Of a DNA stretch of 64,000 nt, positions 9,049 to 18,966 are shown one piece after another. Below the pieces are notes generated by a model, which did no database searches, was not told the DNA's origin, and was given only the letters and a program-made list of their open reading frames with translations. Made by a program: the position numbers and the translations under genes. This DNA is from Desulfocicer vacuolatum DSM 3385 (GTDB lineage Bacteria; Desulfobacterota; Desulfobacteria; Desulfobacterales; Desulfobacteraceae). Numbering within the stretch: position 1 is the stretch's first letter; each line of letters begins with the position of its first letter. The stretch is taken from NCBI RefSeq assembly GCF_900176365.1, contig NZ_FWXY01000009.1, positions 124,001 through 188,000 of the forward strand, in the 5' to 3' direction.

Positions 9049-10741
9049 ATTTTTCAATGAGTGGAAGGGGTATTTCACCTTTGCCGCCCTTTTAAGCTGC
9101 TTTATTAATATTCTCCAGCTGACATTTCCCTTTTATATGTTTGTTATTTACGGCAACGTCTGCATCAGTGGCAGTATGGCATCGCTGGAGACCTTTACCA
9201 TTGCAGCCATATACGCACTGATTCTGTTGACTTTTTTCAGTTATGTCCGTTCCCGCCTTCTGGAGGTTGCCAGTAAAGGCTATAATTTGAAATTTCGCAA
9301 TAAAGTTTATTGCTGTATGCTTTATAGTCATGCCAACATGAATGAGCATTCTTCTGAACAAGTGTTGAGCGATCTTGGAACCATTCGGAAATATTTTACT
9401 ACGCCTGCCATAAATGCTTTGTTTGACGCACCTTGGGCACCGCTTTATCTTGCATTAATTTTTCTTTTTCATCCGGTTCTGGGTGCCATTGCCACGGCTG
9501 GTGCAATAATTATGGTGGTACTGAATGTTTTCCAGGAATTTCTGGTGCGGGACAACATGCGGGCAGCCAATGTGAAAAATATGGAGAACAAACGTTTCAT
9601 TGATGCTTTTTTGCGAAATTCAGAAGTGATCAATGGGATGGGGATGATTGGGGCCATTGGTGACAGATGGGAGAATAACAATCGGGCGGTTATTGTTAAT
9701 CAGGCCGTGAGCAGTCAATATGCCGGTTTGATTCAGTCCATTATCAAGCCGTTGCAGACTTTTATCCAGGTTGTTATCTATTTTGCCGGAGCATGTTATG
9801 CACTTACCCAGGGATTTGATGTGGGTTTGATGGTGGCCGCATCCATTGTCATGGGGCGGGCATTGATGCCTTTGGTGCAAGTTATGACCACATGGAAAAT
9901 GACTCTCCAGGCAAGGGATGCCTATGGACGATTAAACCATTTTTTAAATCATTTTGACTCCGATGCTCCTCCCATGGATTTGCCGGTTCCTCTGGGAACA
10001 CTCCATGCCAAGAATGTTAATTTTGCCATTGGCGACAGACTTCTTCTTAATGATGTTTCTCTTCATCTCAATCGGGGTGAACTTCTGGGTATTATTGGTC
10101 CCAATGGTGCGGGGAAATCAACTCTTTGCCGTGTGCTTCTTGGACTCTGGCCCATCATATCTGGTAAAGTGACCCTTGATGGAGCTGACATCTATTCCCG
10201 GACCCAGGCTCAGATGGGAAAATATATCGGATATCTACCCCAGGTGGTGGAGCTTTTTCCGGCAACGGTGGCGGAAAACATTGCCCGGCTTGGTCCGGTA
10301 GATATGGAAAAAGTTGAAAAGGTGGCCACCTTGTGTGGCATTCACACCCTGATTGAGACTTTTCCCAAGGGGTATGATACGCTTTTAGAGCACCCCGATG
10401 GCGTGGGTTTGTCCGGTGGGCAACGTCAACGACTGGGGCTGGCCAGGGCACTTTATGGTGACCCCTGTCTTTTGGTTCTGGATGAGCCCACTTCCAACCT
10501 TGACTGTCAAGGGGAAGCCGCGCTGTTGGATCTGCTTGGCACCATTAAACTGACAAGGCAATGCACCTGTGTGATGGTGACCCATAAAACGGAATTGATT
10601 CAGGCCATGGACAAGCTTCTTGTGTTGAATGGGGGGCGCGTATTTATGTCTGGTGCCATGGAGGAGGTGGTGACCAGGCTTTCCAGGGCACACCAGGCAC
10701 AATCAACGCCCGGTGGGGCAGCTTCAGCGAGGTTTGTGTAA
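9041..10741 (+). CDS. Type I secretion ABC transporter subunit 1 (PrtD-like)
   Basis: A 566-aa ABC exporter half-transporter with an N-terminal transmembrane domain (~1-300) and a C-terminal ATPase. Walker A is GPNGAGKST (from residue 353), the signature is LSGGQRQ, Walker B plus catalytic Glu is LVLDEPTSNLD, and the H-loop is VTHK, so the site looks fully active. No peptidase C39 domain is present, which fits the PrtD/RsaD group that exports RTX proteins carrying an uncleaved C-terminal signal. It is first of three consecutive ABC genes, all followed by the adaptor. Start ATG 9041 overlaps the preceding small gene. Confidence 0.88.
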   Translation: MNKFFNEWKGYFTFAALLSCFINILQLTFPFYMFVIYGNVCISGSMASLETFTIAAIYALILLTFFSYVRSRLLEVASKGYNLKFRNKVYCCMLYSHANMNEHSSEQVLSDLGTIRKYFTTPAINALFDAPWAPLYLALIFLFHPVLGAIATAGAIIMVVLNVFQEFLVRDNMRAANVKNMENKRFIDAFLRNSEVINGMGMIGAIGDRWENNNRAVIVNQAVSSQYAGLIQSIIKPLQTFIQVVIYFAGACYALTQGFDVGLMVAASIVMGRALMPLVQVMTTWKMTLQARDAYGRLNHFLNHFDSDAPPMDLPVPLGTLHAKNVNFAIGDRLLLNDVSLHLNRGELLGIIGPNGAGKSTLCRVLLGLWPIISGKVTLDGADIYSRTQAQMGKYIGYLPQVVELFPATVAENIARLGPVDMEKVEKVATLCGIHTLIETFPKGYDTLLEHPDGVGLSGGQRQRLGLARALYGDPCLLVLDEPTSNLDCQGEAALLDLLGTIKLTRQCTCVMVTHKTELIQAMDKLLVLNGGRVFMSGAMEEVVTRLSRAHQAQSTPGGAASARFV

Positions 10742-10744
10742 TTC

Positions 10745-12391
10745 ATGGCAACTTATTTGCGTCAGTGTCTCTCTTATTTTTTTTCTGCAGGTTTTTTCAG
10801 CCTTTTTGCCAATACCCTTTACCTGACATTTCCCCTGTATATGATGGCGATCTATGACAGAGTGCTTTCCAGTGCCAGCTTTTCCACTCTTTTTGTCATT
10901 ACAGGGGGGGCATTGCTGGCATTGGTGACATTGGGAATTCTTGAACTTCTTCGATCCAGAATTCTTGTCAGATTAGGTGTTAAACTGGACTCCCTTATCG
11001 GTCGTAAGGTGTTGGATCGTATGCTAAAAAACGCTTCCCGACCCGGTACTCCCACTTACCAGTTGGGGCTGATGGATATGAATGTTATTCGCCATTATTT
11101 TGCAGGTAATGCTATTTTTGCTTTTTTTGATGTTCCCTGGATACCCATTTATCTGGGGGTGATTTATCTGATGCACCCCATTTTAGGGTATACAGCAGCA
11201 GGGGGCGCATTTGTTATTTTTATTTTAGGCGTCATACAACATTTTTTATCCCATTCAGATCTTGAAAAGAGTCGTTTACTTGGTGCTCTGGAACGTGAAT
11301 GGCTTGGTAAATGTTTTCGCAATGCAGAATTGTTAAAGGCAATGGGAATGGTCAGTAATACGGCCCGTTACTGGAACCGTATCAACGATATGGAGATGGA
11401 TATTCAGGAAAAATCCGGAAAAAAAGGGCAATTTGTCACTGCCTTGAGTATGAGTTTCCGGGTTTTTATGCAGGTGGCAATTTATTGTGTTGGGGCACTG
11501 CTGTTCATTAAAAATCAAGTGAACATGGGCTCCATCATTGCCGCTTCCATCGTCATGGGACGGGCACTTGCCCCGGTTCAGCAAGGTATTGGCGCCTGGC
11601 AGCAGACCGCCACTGCACGATTGTCCTATCGTCGCCTGGACCGGCTGCTCAAGGAAAGCCAAGAGATAGAAGAGAGGCGTATGATGGATAAGTTCAATGG
11701 CAGGCTTGATGTGGATGCCGTTACACTTAAAATTGCTGACGAGTCTATAATTGAAAATTTGTCTTTTTCCCTGGAACCTGGAGAGAGTCTGGGCCTGGTT
11801 GGCCATAACGGGGCGGGAAAAACATCTTTATGCCGAATGCTACTGGGGACTTGGAATCCAACCCATGGAAAAATTCTGCTGGACGGTCAAGCAGTGGACA
11901 CCATTGATTCAGAGTCATTGGGTCCTTTTATTGGGTATTTACCACAGGATGTGGAGTTGTTTACCGGCACTGTCAGTGAAAATATTGCCCGTATGGGTCC
12001 CATTGATTCAAGTGCGGTGATCCAGGCATCAAAAATGGCCGATGCCCACAGAGAAATTCTTCGATTCAGCCATGGCTATGAGACAGATATCGGTGAAGCC
12101 GGTTTAAGCCTTTCCGGTGGACAGCGTCAGCGGGTGGGGCTTGCCCGGGCACTGTACGGTACACCCTCTCTGGTCATATTGGATGAACCCAATTCAAATC
12201 TGGATGACGCAGGTGAAATGGCACTTCTCAACGCTTTGAAGCGACTCAAGGATCAGGGGACAACGGTCATTATGATTACCCATAAAATGTCCCTGTTGTC
12301 CGGAGTTGATAAAGTTCTTACTTTACAAAAAGGAAGCCCGCCGGAATTTGGCAGCAGGGATGATTTTTTTAAAAAAGCGTTGGCAGATTAA
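10745..12391 (+). CDS. Type I secretion ABC transporter subunit 2 (PrtD-like)
   Basis: A 548-aa half-transporter of the same architecture: membrane domain (~1-300), then an ATPase with Walker A GHNGAGKTS, signature LSGGQRQ, Walker B LVILDEPNSNLD and H-loop ITHK, all canonical. It starts three bases after subunit 1 ends. It is clearly paralogous to its neighbours but diverged, so the three were not duplicated recently. Subunits 1 and 2 could each homodimerise or pair with the third. Substrate cannot be read from the sequence; the RTX protein at 19391-23812 is the only obvious candidate nearby. Confidence 0.88.
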   Translation: MATYLRQCLSYFFSAGFFSLFANTLYLTFPLYMMAIYDRVLSSASFSTLFVITGGALLALVTLGILELLRSRILVRLGVKLDSLIGRKVLDRMLKNASRPGTPTYQLGLMDMNVIRHYFAGNAIFAFFDVPWIPIYLGVIYLMHPILGYTAAGGAFVIFILGVIQHFLSHSDLEKSRLLGALEREWLGKCFRNAELLKAMGMVSNTARYWNRINDMEMDIQEKSGKKGQFVTALSMSFRVFMQVAIYCVGALLFIKNQVNMGSIIAASIVMGRALAPVQQGIGAWQQTATARLSYRRLDRLLKESQEIEERRMMDKFNGRLDVDAVTLKIADESIIENLSFSLEPGESLGLVGHNGAGKTSLCRMLLGTWNPTHGKILLDGQAVDTIDSESLGPFIGYLPQDVELFTGTVSENIARMGPIDSSAVIQASKMADAHREILRFSHGYETDIGEAGLSLSGGQRQRVGLARALYGTPSLVILDEPNSNLDDAGEMALLNALKRLKDQGTTVIMITHKMSLLSGVDKVLTLQKGSPPEFGSRDDFFKKALAD

Positions 12392-12412
12392 ATATAATGA
12401 TGGAGAAAATGA

Positions 12413-14128
12413 ATGCGTGATCTTTTGAAATTCAGATATAAATATTTTATCTTTATCTCTCTTTTTGGGTTGGCTATCCACTTGATTTATCTCATGGTTC
12501 CCATTTATATGATGGTGATTTGTGATCGAGTGCTCTATAGTTTCAGTGGTGCCACATTGGTGACCTTGAGCCTGTTAACCCTTTTTTGCCTCACAGTGAT
12601 GGGGGTGCTGGAATACATGCGCTCCAAGATGGCCATGCGGGTGGGATTTGCCATGGAACAAAGGGTGTTGCCCCATGTGCTTGCAACAATCCACAATAAC
12701 GCTGCAGCAGCTGATAACAATGGGTATGACCGTGGAGTGATCGATCTGGCGTGTGTTCGGGAGGCTGTTGTGCACGGTGTTTTTTCAAAGGGGCTTGATC
12801 TGCCCTGGATTGTACTTTACCTTGTGATTCTTTATGTCATGAATCCTCTCCTCGGTGGGGTGGCAACCATTGGATTGGGCATGACTTTTATGTTTCAGCA
12901 GCTATTGGGACAATTGAACACTAAGCGTTACATCGCTTCCCATGGGGCTGATATAGAGGCTGCCAGATTACTGTCTGCTACCACTCGTCACGCTGATTTA
13001 ATAGCTGGAATGGGAATGCTGGAGGCCGTGCAGGGCAAATACCATGAAGTGGCTCAATCAAGCCGGATAAATAGGTATCAGGCAGCAAATAACAGGTGCG
13101 CCACAGCTGCCGTTCGAATGATACTCCAGGGCCTTTCCATTGCAGCCATTTTCGGCAGTGGCACTTATCTTTTTTTCAGCCAGCAAATTTCCATTGGAAT
13201 TGTTTTTGCTGGGGTTATCATCATGGCCCGGCTTTTTTATCCCCTTGATGTGGGATTTGAATCTCTTAAATCTGTTGCTGAAGCCTTTGCCGCTTATGAA
13301 CGCCTGCTTCATTTTGTTGAAACCAGAGAGCGCCAATCTACCTTGACATTACCGCGTCCTAAAGGAGCACTTAATGTTGAAAGTGTTACGATGGTGGTAA
13401 AGGGAAAAACGCTTTTGAAAAACATATCCTTTCATATGGAGCCTGGTGAGACCCTGGGTCTTTTGGGGCCATCCGGGGCCGGAAAAACCGTTTTATTGCG
13501 TTTAATATTGGGTGTATGGAACCCGGCTGCAGGTAAAATTCGCCTTGACGGTGGCGATCTTTCCCAATGGAAAAGGGAGGATCTGGGTATCCATGTGGGA
13601 TATTTGCCCCAGGAAACCGAATTGTTTGCCGGTTCCATTGCTGAAAATATATCCCGTTTGAAAATAGTGGATTCAGAAAAAGTAATCCAGGCCGCCAGAA
13701 AAGCCCATTGCCATGAAATGATACTATCACTTACCAAAGGATATGACTTCATGGTGGATAATACCGGTAAAAATCTTTCCATCGGTCAGCGACGGCGTAT
13801 TGCTTTGGCGCGTGCCTTGTACGATGATCCCCAGGTAGTGGTTCTGGATGATCCCCATGCCGGTCTGGATGAATCTGGTTTTAAAGCTTTGATGGCCACT
13901 TTGCAATTATTGAAAAAGGAAAAGAAAAGTGTTGTACTGGTGGCGGAGAGACCCAATATGGTGGCAATGACGAATAAACTTTTGATGTTGAGGGAGGGGC
14001 AGGTGGCCATGTTCGGGCCCACAAAAGAAGTTCTTTCAAAATTGAGTGCATCCCGTCAACAGACGTCACAGCAAAACCGGCAACAACTGAAGGCGGTACC
14101 TTCCACGGGTCAAAATCGGTTGAACTAA
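12413..14128 (+). CDS. Type I secretion ABC transporter subunit 3, degenerate ATPase site
   Basis: A 571-aa half-transporter, membrane domain then ATPase. Walker A (GPSGAGKTV) is intact, but other motifs have decayed: the signature reads LSIGQRR, the catalytic Glu after Walker B is Asp480 (VLDDPHAGLD), and the H-loop His is replaced by Glu512 (VAER). In heterodimeric ABC exporters one consensus and one degenerate site are common, so this subunit probably works only in complex with subunit 1 or 2. A GGAG lies just upstream of the ATG. A Gln-rich tail (~545-571) is unusual. The motif changes are seen directly; the heteromer is inference. Confidence 0.86.
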   Translation: MRDLLKFRYKYFIFISLFGLAIHLIYLMVPIYMMVICDRVLYSFSGATLVTLSLLTLFCLTVMGVLEYMRSKMAMRVGFAMEQRVLPHVLATIHNNAAAADNNGYDRGVIDLACVREAVVHGVFSKGLDLPWIVLYLVILYVMNPLLGGVATIGLGMTFMFQQLLGQLNTKRYIASHGADIEAARLLSATTRHADLIAGMGMLEAVQGKYHEVAQSSRINRYQAANNRCATAAVRMILQGLSIAAIFGSGTYLFFSQQISIGIVFAGVIIMARLFYPLDVGFESLKSVAEAFAAYERLLHFVETRERQSTLTLPRPKGALNVESVTMVVKGKTLLKNISFHMEPGETLGLLGPSGAGKTVLLRLILGVWNPAAGKIRLDGGDLSQWKREDLGIHVGYLPQETELFAGSIAENISRLKIVDSEKVIQAARKAHCHEMILSLTKGYDFMVDNTGKNLSIGQRRRIALARALYDDPQVVVLDDPHAGLDESGFKALMATLQLLKKEKKSVVLVAERPNMVAMTNKLLMLREGQVAMFGPTKEVLSKLSASRQQTSQQNRQQLKAVPSTGQNRLN

Positions 14129-14142
14129 TCAGGAGATCAACA

Positions 14143-15474
14143 ATGACTGAAAAGAATGTAATTGCAGATAAAGATATTGTATTGAATACCAGCCCCACGC
14201 CGTTCATTGTTGCCGGTTTGGTGGTTATTTTTTGTTTTTTTGGGGGAATTGCCGCGTGGTCTGTTTATTTTCCCTTTCAAGGAGCTGTGATTGCCCCGGG
14301 TACGGTGAAAGTTTCTGGCGAACGAAAAACCGTTCAGCATCTGGAGGGTGGAATTATTGATGAGATTCTTGTGCAGGAGGGAGATCGGGTTCAAAAGGGA
14401 GATATTCTCATCAAATTGAAAAGTATCAAGGTGGAGGCAAATGTAGAGCTCCTGAAGGGGCGCCTCAATGCCAAGCTGGCAGAGCAGGATCGTCTCAGCG
14501 CCGAGGTGATCATGGCCAAAAAAATTATCTGGTCTCCAGAATTGAATTTACAGCAGACAGACACCAATGTGGCCAAGATTATAAAAGCGGAAAATGATAT
14601 TTTTGTATCCCGCCGTTCAGATATGAAAGGCAAAATATCTTTATATGAATCCCAGATCAAACAGTTGAAAAACCGCATTGAGGGGGCCAATGAAGAGTTT
14701 GGAACCCAGAAGATTATTATTGCCAACCTGGAGGAAGAACTTACGGTTAAAAAAACCCTTTTCCAGGAAAACTACATGGGAAAACCAGAGATCATGGAGC
14801 TCCAGCGACGTCTTGCTGAGCACCAGGGGCGCCGGGGACGGTTGCACCAGGACATGGCTGAATATCGGCAGATGATAGAAGAATATAAGCTTCGCATGGT
14901 TGATATAAAAAATCAGTACAAAGAGCAGGCCATCACCCAGCTGGGAAAGACCAAGGACATCATTTTTGAGTTAAAAGAACAGATTCGCCCGGCAACGGAT
15001 ACGCAAAAGCGCTTAACTGTTCGTGCCCCCATCAGTGGCGAGGTGATTAATATGCAGGTTCACTCTGAAGACAGCGGTGTCATTTCTCCGGGCATGCCGT
15101 TACTTGATATTATACCAACAGACTCCAAACTGATTATTCGAGCAAGGGTCAATCCCCAGGACATCACCCGGGTGCAAAAAGGGCAGGCCACCAAGGTGCA
15201 GCTCAGCGCCTTTGACAGGGACTCCACCCCACCGGTGCCAGGTGTGGTTACCTATGTGGCTGCAGATCTTGAAACGGAGCGGACTGCCATGGGAATGGTG
15301 AGCTTCTACAGCGTTCATGTGGAGGTGGATTCGGCGGTTCTGGAACAAAATAATGCCTACCTTTCTCCGGGTATGCCGGCAGCATGTTATATCACCACCA
15401 AGGAAAGAAGTGTCATCAGCTATATTTTGGGCCCTTTGCTTATCAATGCTGACCGAGCCATGAGGGAAGGGTGA
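14143..15474 (+). CDS. Type I secretion periplasmic adaptor (HlyD/PrtE family)
   Basis: A 443-aa membrane-fusion protein linking the ABC subunits to a TolC-type channel. A cytoplasmic N-terminus and one membrane span (~20-42) are followed by the first half-lipoyl motif GGIIDEILVQEGDRV (~70), a long coiled-coil hairpin (~95-290), the second half-lipoyl/barrel part starting LTVRAPISGEV (~297), and a C-terminal beta-barrel ending LSPGMPAACYI. Its length fits the PrtE/HlyD family. It starts 14 bp after the third ABC gene with a clear AGGAG site, so it belongs to the same operon. No outer-membrane gene follows; the TolC-family gene is 9 kb away on the other strand. Confidence 0.9.
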   Translation: MTEKNVIADKDIVLNTSPTPFIVAGLVVIFCFFGGIAAWSVYFPFQGAVIAPGTVKVSGERKTVQHLEGGIIDEILVQEGDRVQKGDILIKLKSIKVEANVELLKGRLNAKLAEQDRLSAEVIMAKKIIWSPELNLQQTDTNVAKIIKAENDIFVSRRSDMKGKISLYESQIKQLKNRIEGANEEFGTQKIIIANLEEELTVKKTLFQENYMGKPEIMELQRRLAEHQGRRGRLHQDMAEYRQMIEEYKLRMVDIKNQYKEQAITQLGKTKDIIFELKEQIRPATDTQKRLTVRAPISGEVINMQVHSEDSGVISPGMPLLDIIPTDSKLIIRARVNPQDITRVQKGQATKVQLSAFDRDSTPPVPGVVTYVAADLETERTAMGMVSFYSVHVEVDSAVLEQNNAYLSPGMPAACYITTKERSVISYILGPLLINADRAMREG

Positions 15475-15558
15475 TGGCTCACCCGTGGTCTCTGGAACCA
15501 GTGAATACTGCTCATTTTGTTACTCTCCTGTATAAACGCCATTGGAAACAATAATCTT

Positions 15559-16602
15559 GTGAAAAAAATCGTTTATATTTTTTGTGTAAATGCAGCTGTC
15601 CTGCTGCTGATGCTGCTGGCTGTTGAAATGGGGGCCCGCTTGCTGGTACCCCGGAAAAATGTACAGCCCATTTTTAATGATGAAACCTTACGTACCCGGG
15701 GCAGACCATTTGTTGTTCCTGACAAAGTTCGTGGTTTTGCACTGAAACCGGGCTATACTGGCCCATTATATCACATTAATCAGCATGGATTTCGGGGTCA
15801 GGAATTTCCAGGGACACTGGACAAGAAAATTCAAATAGTTACGTTGGGGGAGTCCACCACCTTTGGGTGGGGTGTGGGGGAATATGAAACATTTCCCTAT
15901 TTCTTAATGCAGGCATTTGGCCCTGGCGAGAACGTTCAGGTAATAAACGGTGGCGTTCCTTCTTATACCTCCAGCCAGACATTGGCTTATTTACAGGAAA
16001 TAGTGACAGGTGACGTCATTAATGCCCAGTGGATTTTAATTAATATCCTTTGGAATGATATCTGGTACTCCACCATCGGCAACTGGCACCCGGATATTCT
16101 TGTGTACCAGAAACCGCCAGGTTGGATGTCCTGGATTGTGGACCATTCGTGCCTGGCCCGGATTTTGATAATGGGTGCCGGCAGCAAAGAAAAAGCAGTG
16201 GATAGATTTAATCCCGCAGCCCTGGATCAATATGAGAAAAATATTGAACAGATGATTTTGCTGTGCCAAAGAAACAAGATACCACTGGCCTTTGTTTCAC
16301 CTCCATTTGATGCAGATCATATGCCGGAATCAGGTCTTAATGAGTTCCATGTTCGATACTCCCGTTCTTTTTTTATTGCCACGGCCCATCGTTATTTAAA
16401 AGCATTGACCCATGTGGCTTCCCGCCATGGTATACCTGTGTTTTCCCATGGGGTTGATATTCGATATCTGCATCAAAAATCGTTGTTTCTGGATGCATTG
16501 CATCCCACTTCCCAAGGAAACAAAATCATGGCCCGGGATGTATACGGACAGCTTTTACCCCTGCTGCATGAAACCCAATCCAAAGGAGGGACTCTGCCAT
16601 GA
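15559..16602 (+). CDS. Membrane-anchored SGNH-family hydrolase
   Basis: About 347 aa. An N-terminal hydrophobic segment (~2-25) probably anchors a periplasmic SGNH/GDSL-type hydrolase domain. The nucleophile motif is LGESTTFG with Ser99, and block V is DALHPTSQG with Asp312 and His315. Such proteins remove or transfer acyl groups on glycans in many polysaccharide loci. I chose GTG 15559 (KKIVYIF follows, with GGAAA ~10 bases upstream) over a TTG at 15517 with no ribosome site; this choice is uncertain. The stop overlaps the next gene's ATG (ATGA). It probably acts with the downstream carbamoyltransferase and SxtJ-like gene as one cassette. Confidence 0.78.
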   Translation: MKKIVYIFCVNAAVLLLMLLAVEMGARLLVPRKNVQPIFNDETLRTRGRPFVVPDKVRGFALKPGYTGPLYHINQHGFRGQEFPGTLDKKIQIVTLGESTTFGWGVGEYETFPYFLMQAFGPGENVQVINGGVPSYTSSQTLAYLQEIVTGDVINAQWILINILWNDIWYSTIGNWHPDILVYQKPPGWMSWIVDHSCLARILIMGAGSKEKAVDRFNPAALDQYEKNIEQMILLCQRNKIPLAFVSPPFDADHMPESGLNEFHVRYSRSFFIATAHRYLKALTHVASRHGIPVFSHGVDIRYLHQKSLFLDALHPTSQGNKIMARDVYGQLLPLLHETQSKGGTLP

Positions 16603-18440
16603 ATATCATTGGGATTTCAGCATGGTACCACGACAGTGCCGCAGCCCTACTGGTGGATGGAGAGCTTGTGGCTGCGGCCCAGGAAGAACGATTTTCCCGG
16701 ATCAAGCACGATCCCTCTTTTCCAGAGCAAAGCATTCGATTTTGCCTCTCTTCCCAGGGAATTACACTGGGGGATGTGGATTATGTGGTGTTCTACGATA
16801 AACCCCTGATCAAATTTGAAAGGCTTTTGGAAACTTATCTTGCTTATGCTCCCAGGGGGCTGCGCTCTTTTTTAACATCCATGCCGGTGTGGTTAAAGGA
16901 AAAATTGTTTCTCAAGCAGCAGTTGAGAAAATCCCTCAGTGCCCTTTCCCACATAAACGAAAAATCACTGCCCCCACTTATGTTTACGGAACACCACCAG
17001 GCCCATGCAGCCTCTGCATTTTTCCCGTCCCCCTTTGACCGGGCTGCTGTTTTGTGTGTGGATGGTGTGGGGGAGTGGGCCACCACCTCTGTGTGGCAGG
17101 GAGACGGTAATGTCCTTGATCCGATGTGGGAGATTCATTTTCCCCATTCTCTGGGCTTGCTTTATTCGGCATTCACCTATTACACCGGTTTCCGGGTTAA
17201 CTCCGGTGAATATAAACTCATGGGGCTTGCTCCCTATGGAGAGCCCCGTTATGTGAAACACATTTATGAGAATTTAATAGATGTTAAACCGGACGGCAGC
17301 TTTCAACTCAATATGGCATACTTCAACTATGCCGTTGGGTTGACCATGACCAACCAGCGATTTGCCCAACTCTTTGGAGGACCCCCACGGACACCGGAAT
17401 CTCCCATCACCCAGAAAGAGATGGATCTTGCCCGATCCATTCAAGTGGTTATGGAAGAGGTTCTTCTCTCCATGGCATCCCATATCCGCAGGGAATTGGA
17501 TGTGGATTACCTTTGTATGGCCGGAGGTGTGGCCCTGAACTGTGTGGCCAATGGCAAACTTTTGGAATCCAATCTTTTTAAAAAGATCTGGATACAACCT
17601 GCTGCAAGTGATGCAGGAGGGGCAGTGGGGGCGGCTTTTTCCTTGTGGCATGAATACCTTGGGCATCAACGCACAACCACCCCGGGAAAGGACAAAATGA
17701 GGGGGGCCCGTCTGGGACCCGCCTATGGAACCCGGGATGTTACTGCATATCTTGACAATATCGGTGCCACGTACCAAATACTGGATGAAGAGACCCTGCT
17801 TTCACGCCTTGCTCTACTCATTGACCAGGGTAACGTGGTGGGGTGGTTCCAGGGAGCCATGGAGTTTGGGCCCAGGGCCTTGGGGGGACGTTCCATTATT
17901 GCCGACCCCCGCAGTTCCAAAATGCAGTCCATTCTCAATTTGAAAATTAAGAATCGGGAATCCTTTCGCCCCTTTGCCCCTTCGGTGAAAAAGGAGGATG
18001 CGGCAGAGTGGTTTGATCTTCCCGGTGAGAGTCCTTATATGCTGCTGGTGGCCCGGATTCAAAAAGAGAAACAGATTTCCATGAGCCCTTCCCAGAAAAA
18101 TCAATTCGGCATGGAAAAACTCAAAGCACAACGATCCGGCATACCCGCCGTTACTCATGTGGATTACTCGGCCCGGGTGCAGACCGTTAACCAGGAGACA
18201 AGCCCCTTTTACTGGAAGATTCTTGACCATTTTAAAAATCTCACCGGATGCCCGGTGCTCATCAATACCTCGTTTAACGTAAGAGGAGAGCCCATTGTCT
18301 GTTCTCCAGAAGATGCTTATGCCTGCTTTATGGGAACTGAAATGGATTATCTTGTGATGGAGAATGTTTTACTTAGCAAAAAAAAACAATCCCAGAAAGG
18401 TGGATTCCGCACATGGGCATCACAATTCTCTCCTGATTGA
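16599..18440 (+). CDS. Carbamoyltransferase (NodU/CmcH/HypF-C type)
   Basis: A 613-aa O-carbamoyltransferase. The N-terminal actin-like (Kae1-like) domain begins NIIGISAWYHDSAAAL, with the metal-binding EHHQAHAASAFF motif near residue 130 and a DGVGEW ATP-site motif near 153. The C-terminal YrdC-like domain has GAMEFGPRALGGRSI near 424 and NTSFNVRGEPIVC near 557. Family members transfer carbamoyl from carbamoyl phosphate to sugar or antibiotic hydroxyls. It overlaps the SGNH hydrolase gene by 4 nt and has AAAGGAGGG as ribosome site. The likely acceptor is a surface glycan (inference from context). Family assignment is confident. Confidence 0.9.
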   Translation: MNIIGISAWYHDSAAALLVDGELVAAAQEERFSRIKHDPSFPEQSIRFCLSSQGITLGDVDYVVFYDKPLIKFERLLETYLAYAPRGLRSFLTSMPVWLKEKLFLKQQLRKSLSALSHINEKSLPPLMFTEHHQAHAASAFFPSPFDRAAVLCVDGVGEWATTSVWQGDGNVLDPMWEIHFPHSLGLLYSAFTYYTGFRVNSGEYKLMGLAPYGEPRYVKHIYENLIDVKPDGSFQLNMAYFNYAVGLTMTNQRFAQLFGGPPRTPESPITQKEMDLARSIQVVMEEVLLSMASHIRRELDVDYLCMAGGVALNCVANGKLLESNLFKKIWIQPAASDAGGAVGAAFSLWHEYLGHQRTTTPGKDKMRGARLGPAYGTRDVTAYLDNIGATYQILDEETLLSRLALLIDQGNVVGWFQGAMEFGPRALGGRSIIADPRSSKMQSILNLKIKNRESFRPFAPSVKKEDAAEWFDLPGESPYMLLVARIQKEKQISMSPSQKNQFGMEKLKAQRSGIPAVTHVDYSARVQTVNQETSPFYWKILDHFKNLTGCPVLINTSFNVRGEPIVCSPEDAYACFMGTEMDYLVMENVLLSKKKQSQKGGFRTWASQFSPD

Positions 18441-18549
18441 GTAGCCTTTTCCTGGTAAATGAAATTTATGATTTATAAATTTGGTTGATGAAAAATTGCT
18501 TATTTGTGAGAGTTCAATTGGAATCCCATGGAAAAAAGGAGACATTAAA

Positions 18550-18966
18550 ATGCATGAGCAATCGTTGACCCGTCGTGACTATAGACACTTTGCCTTTCTC
18601 ATGGCTTTGTTTGTCCTCATACTCTTTGGGGTTTTATGGCCTCTTTTAAGAGGGGGAGTCATATTGATGAAAGCCTGGCCCTGGGTTGTCGCAGGATTGC
18701 TGGTCTGCTGGGGGATGGTTTGGCCTGAAGGCTTGCGTTTTATTCATGCTCCCTGGATGGCCGTGGGACGTGTTTTGGGAATATTAAACACAACGGTTAT
18801 ACTTACCCTTGTGTTTTATTTATTTATTACCCCCATGGCCATTGTACTTAAAGTCCTGGGTAAAGATACCATGGAGAGGACTTTCAAACGTAATGGTGTG
18901 CATGACTCCCATTGGAAAAAGAGCTCCAATGGGAGAAGAATTGAATATATGGAGAAAATATACTGA
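18550..18966 (+). CDS. SxtJ-like membrane protein
   Basis: A 138-aa protein with three hydrophobic spans (about 15-30, 38-60 and 75-100) matching the SxtJ family, which regularly follows carbamoyltransferases and was named in saxitoxin clusters. Its function is unknown. The start ATG 18550 has GGAGA seven bases upstream and begins the conserved sequence; an in-frame upstream TTG at 18481 does not. The stop overlaps the start of the next gene (TGATG). The C-terminal tail ENRR-like basic stretch (SSNGRRIEYMEKIY) should be cytoplasmic. Confidence 0.72.
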   Translation: MHEQSLTRRDYRHFAFLMALFVLILFGVLWPLLRGGVILMKAWPWVVAGLLVCWGMVWPEGLRFIHAPWMAVGRVLGILNTTVILTLVFYLFITPMAIVLKVLGKDTMERTFKRNGVHDSHWKKSSNGRRIEYMEKIY

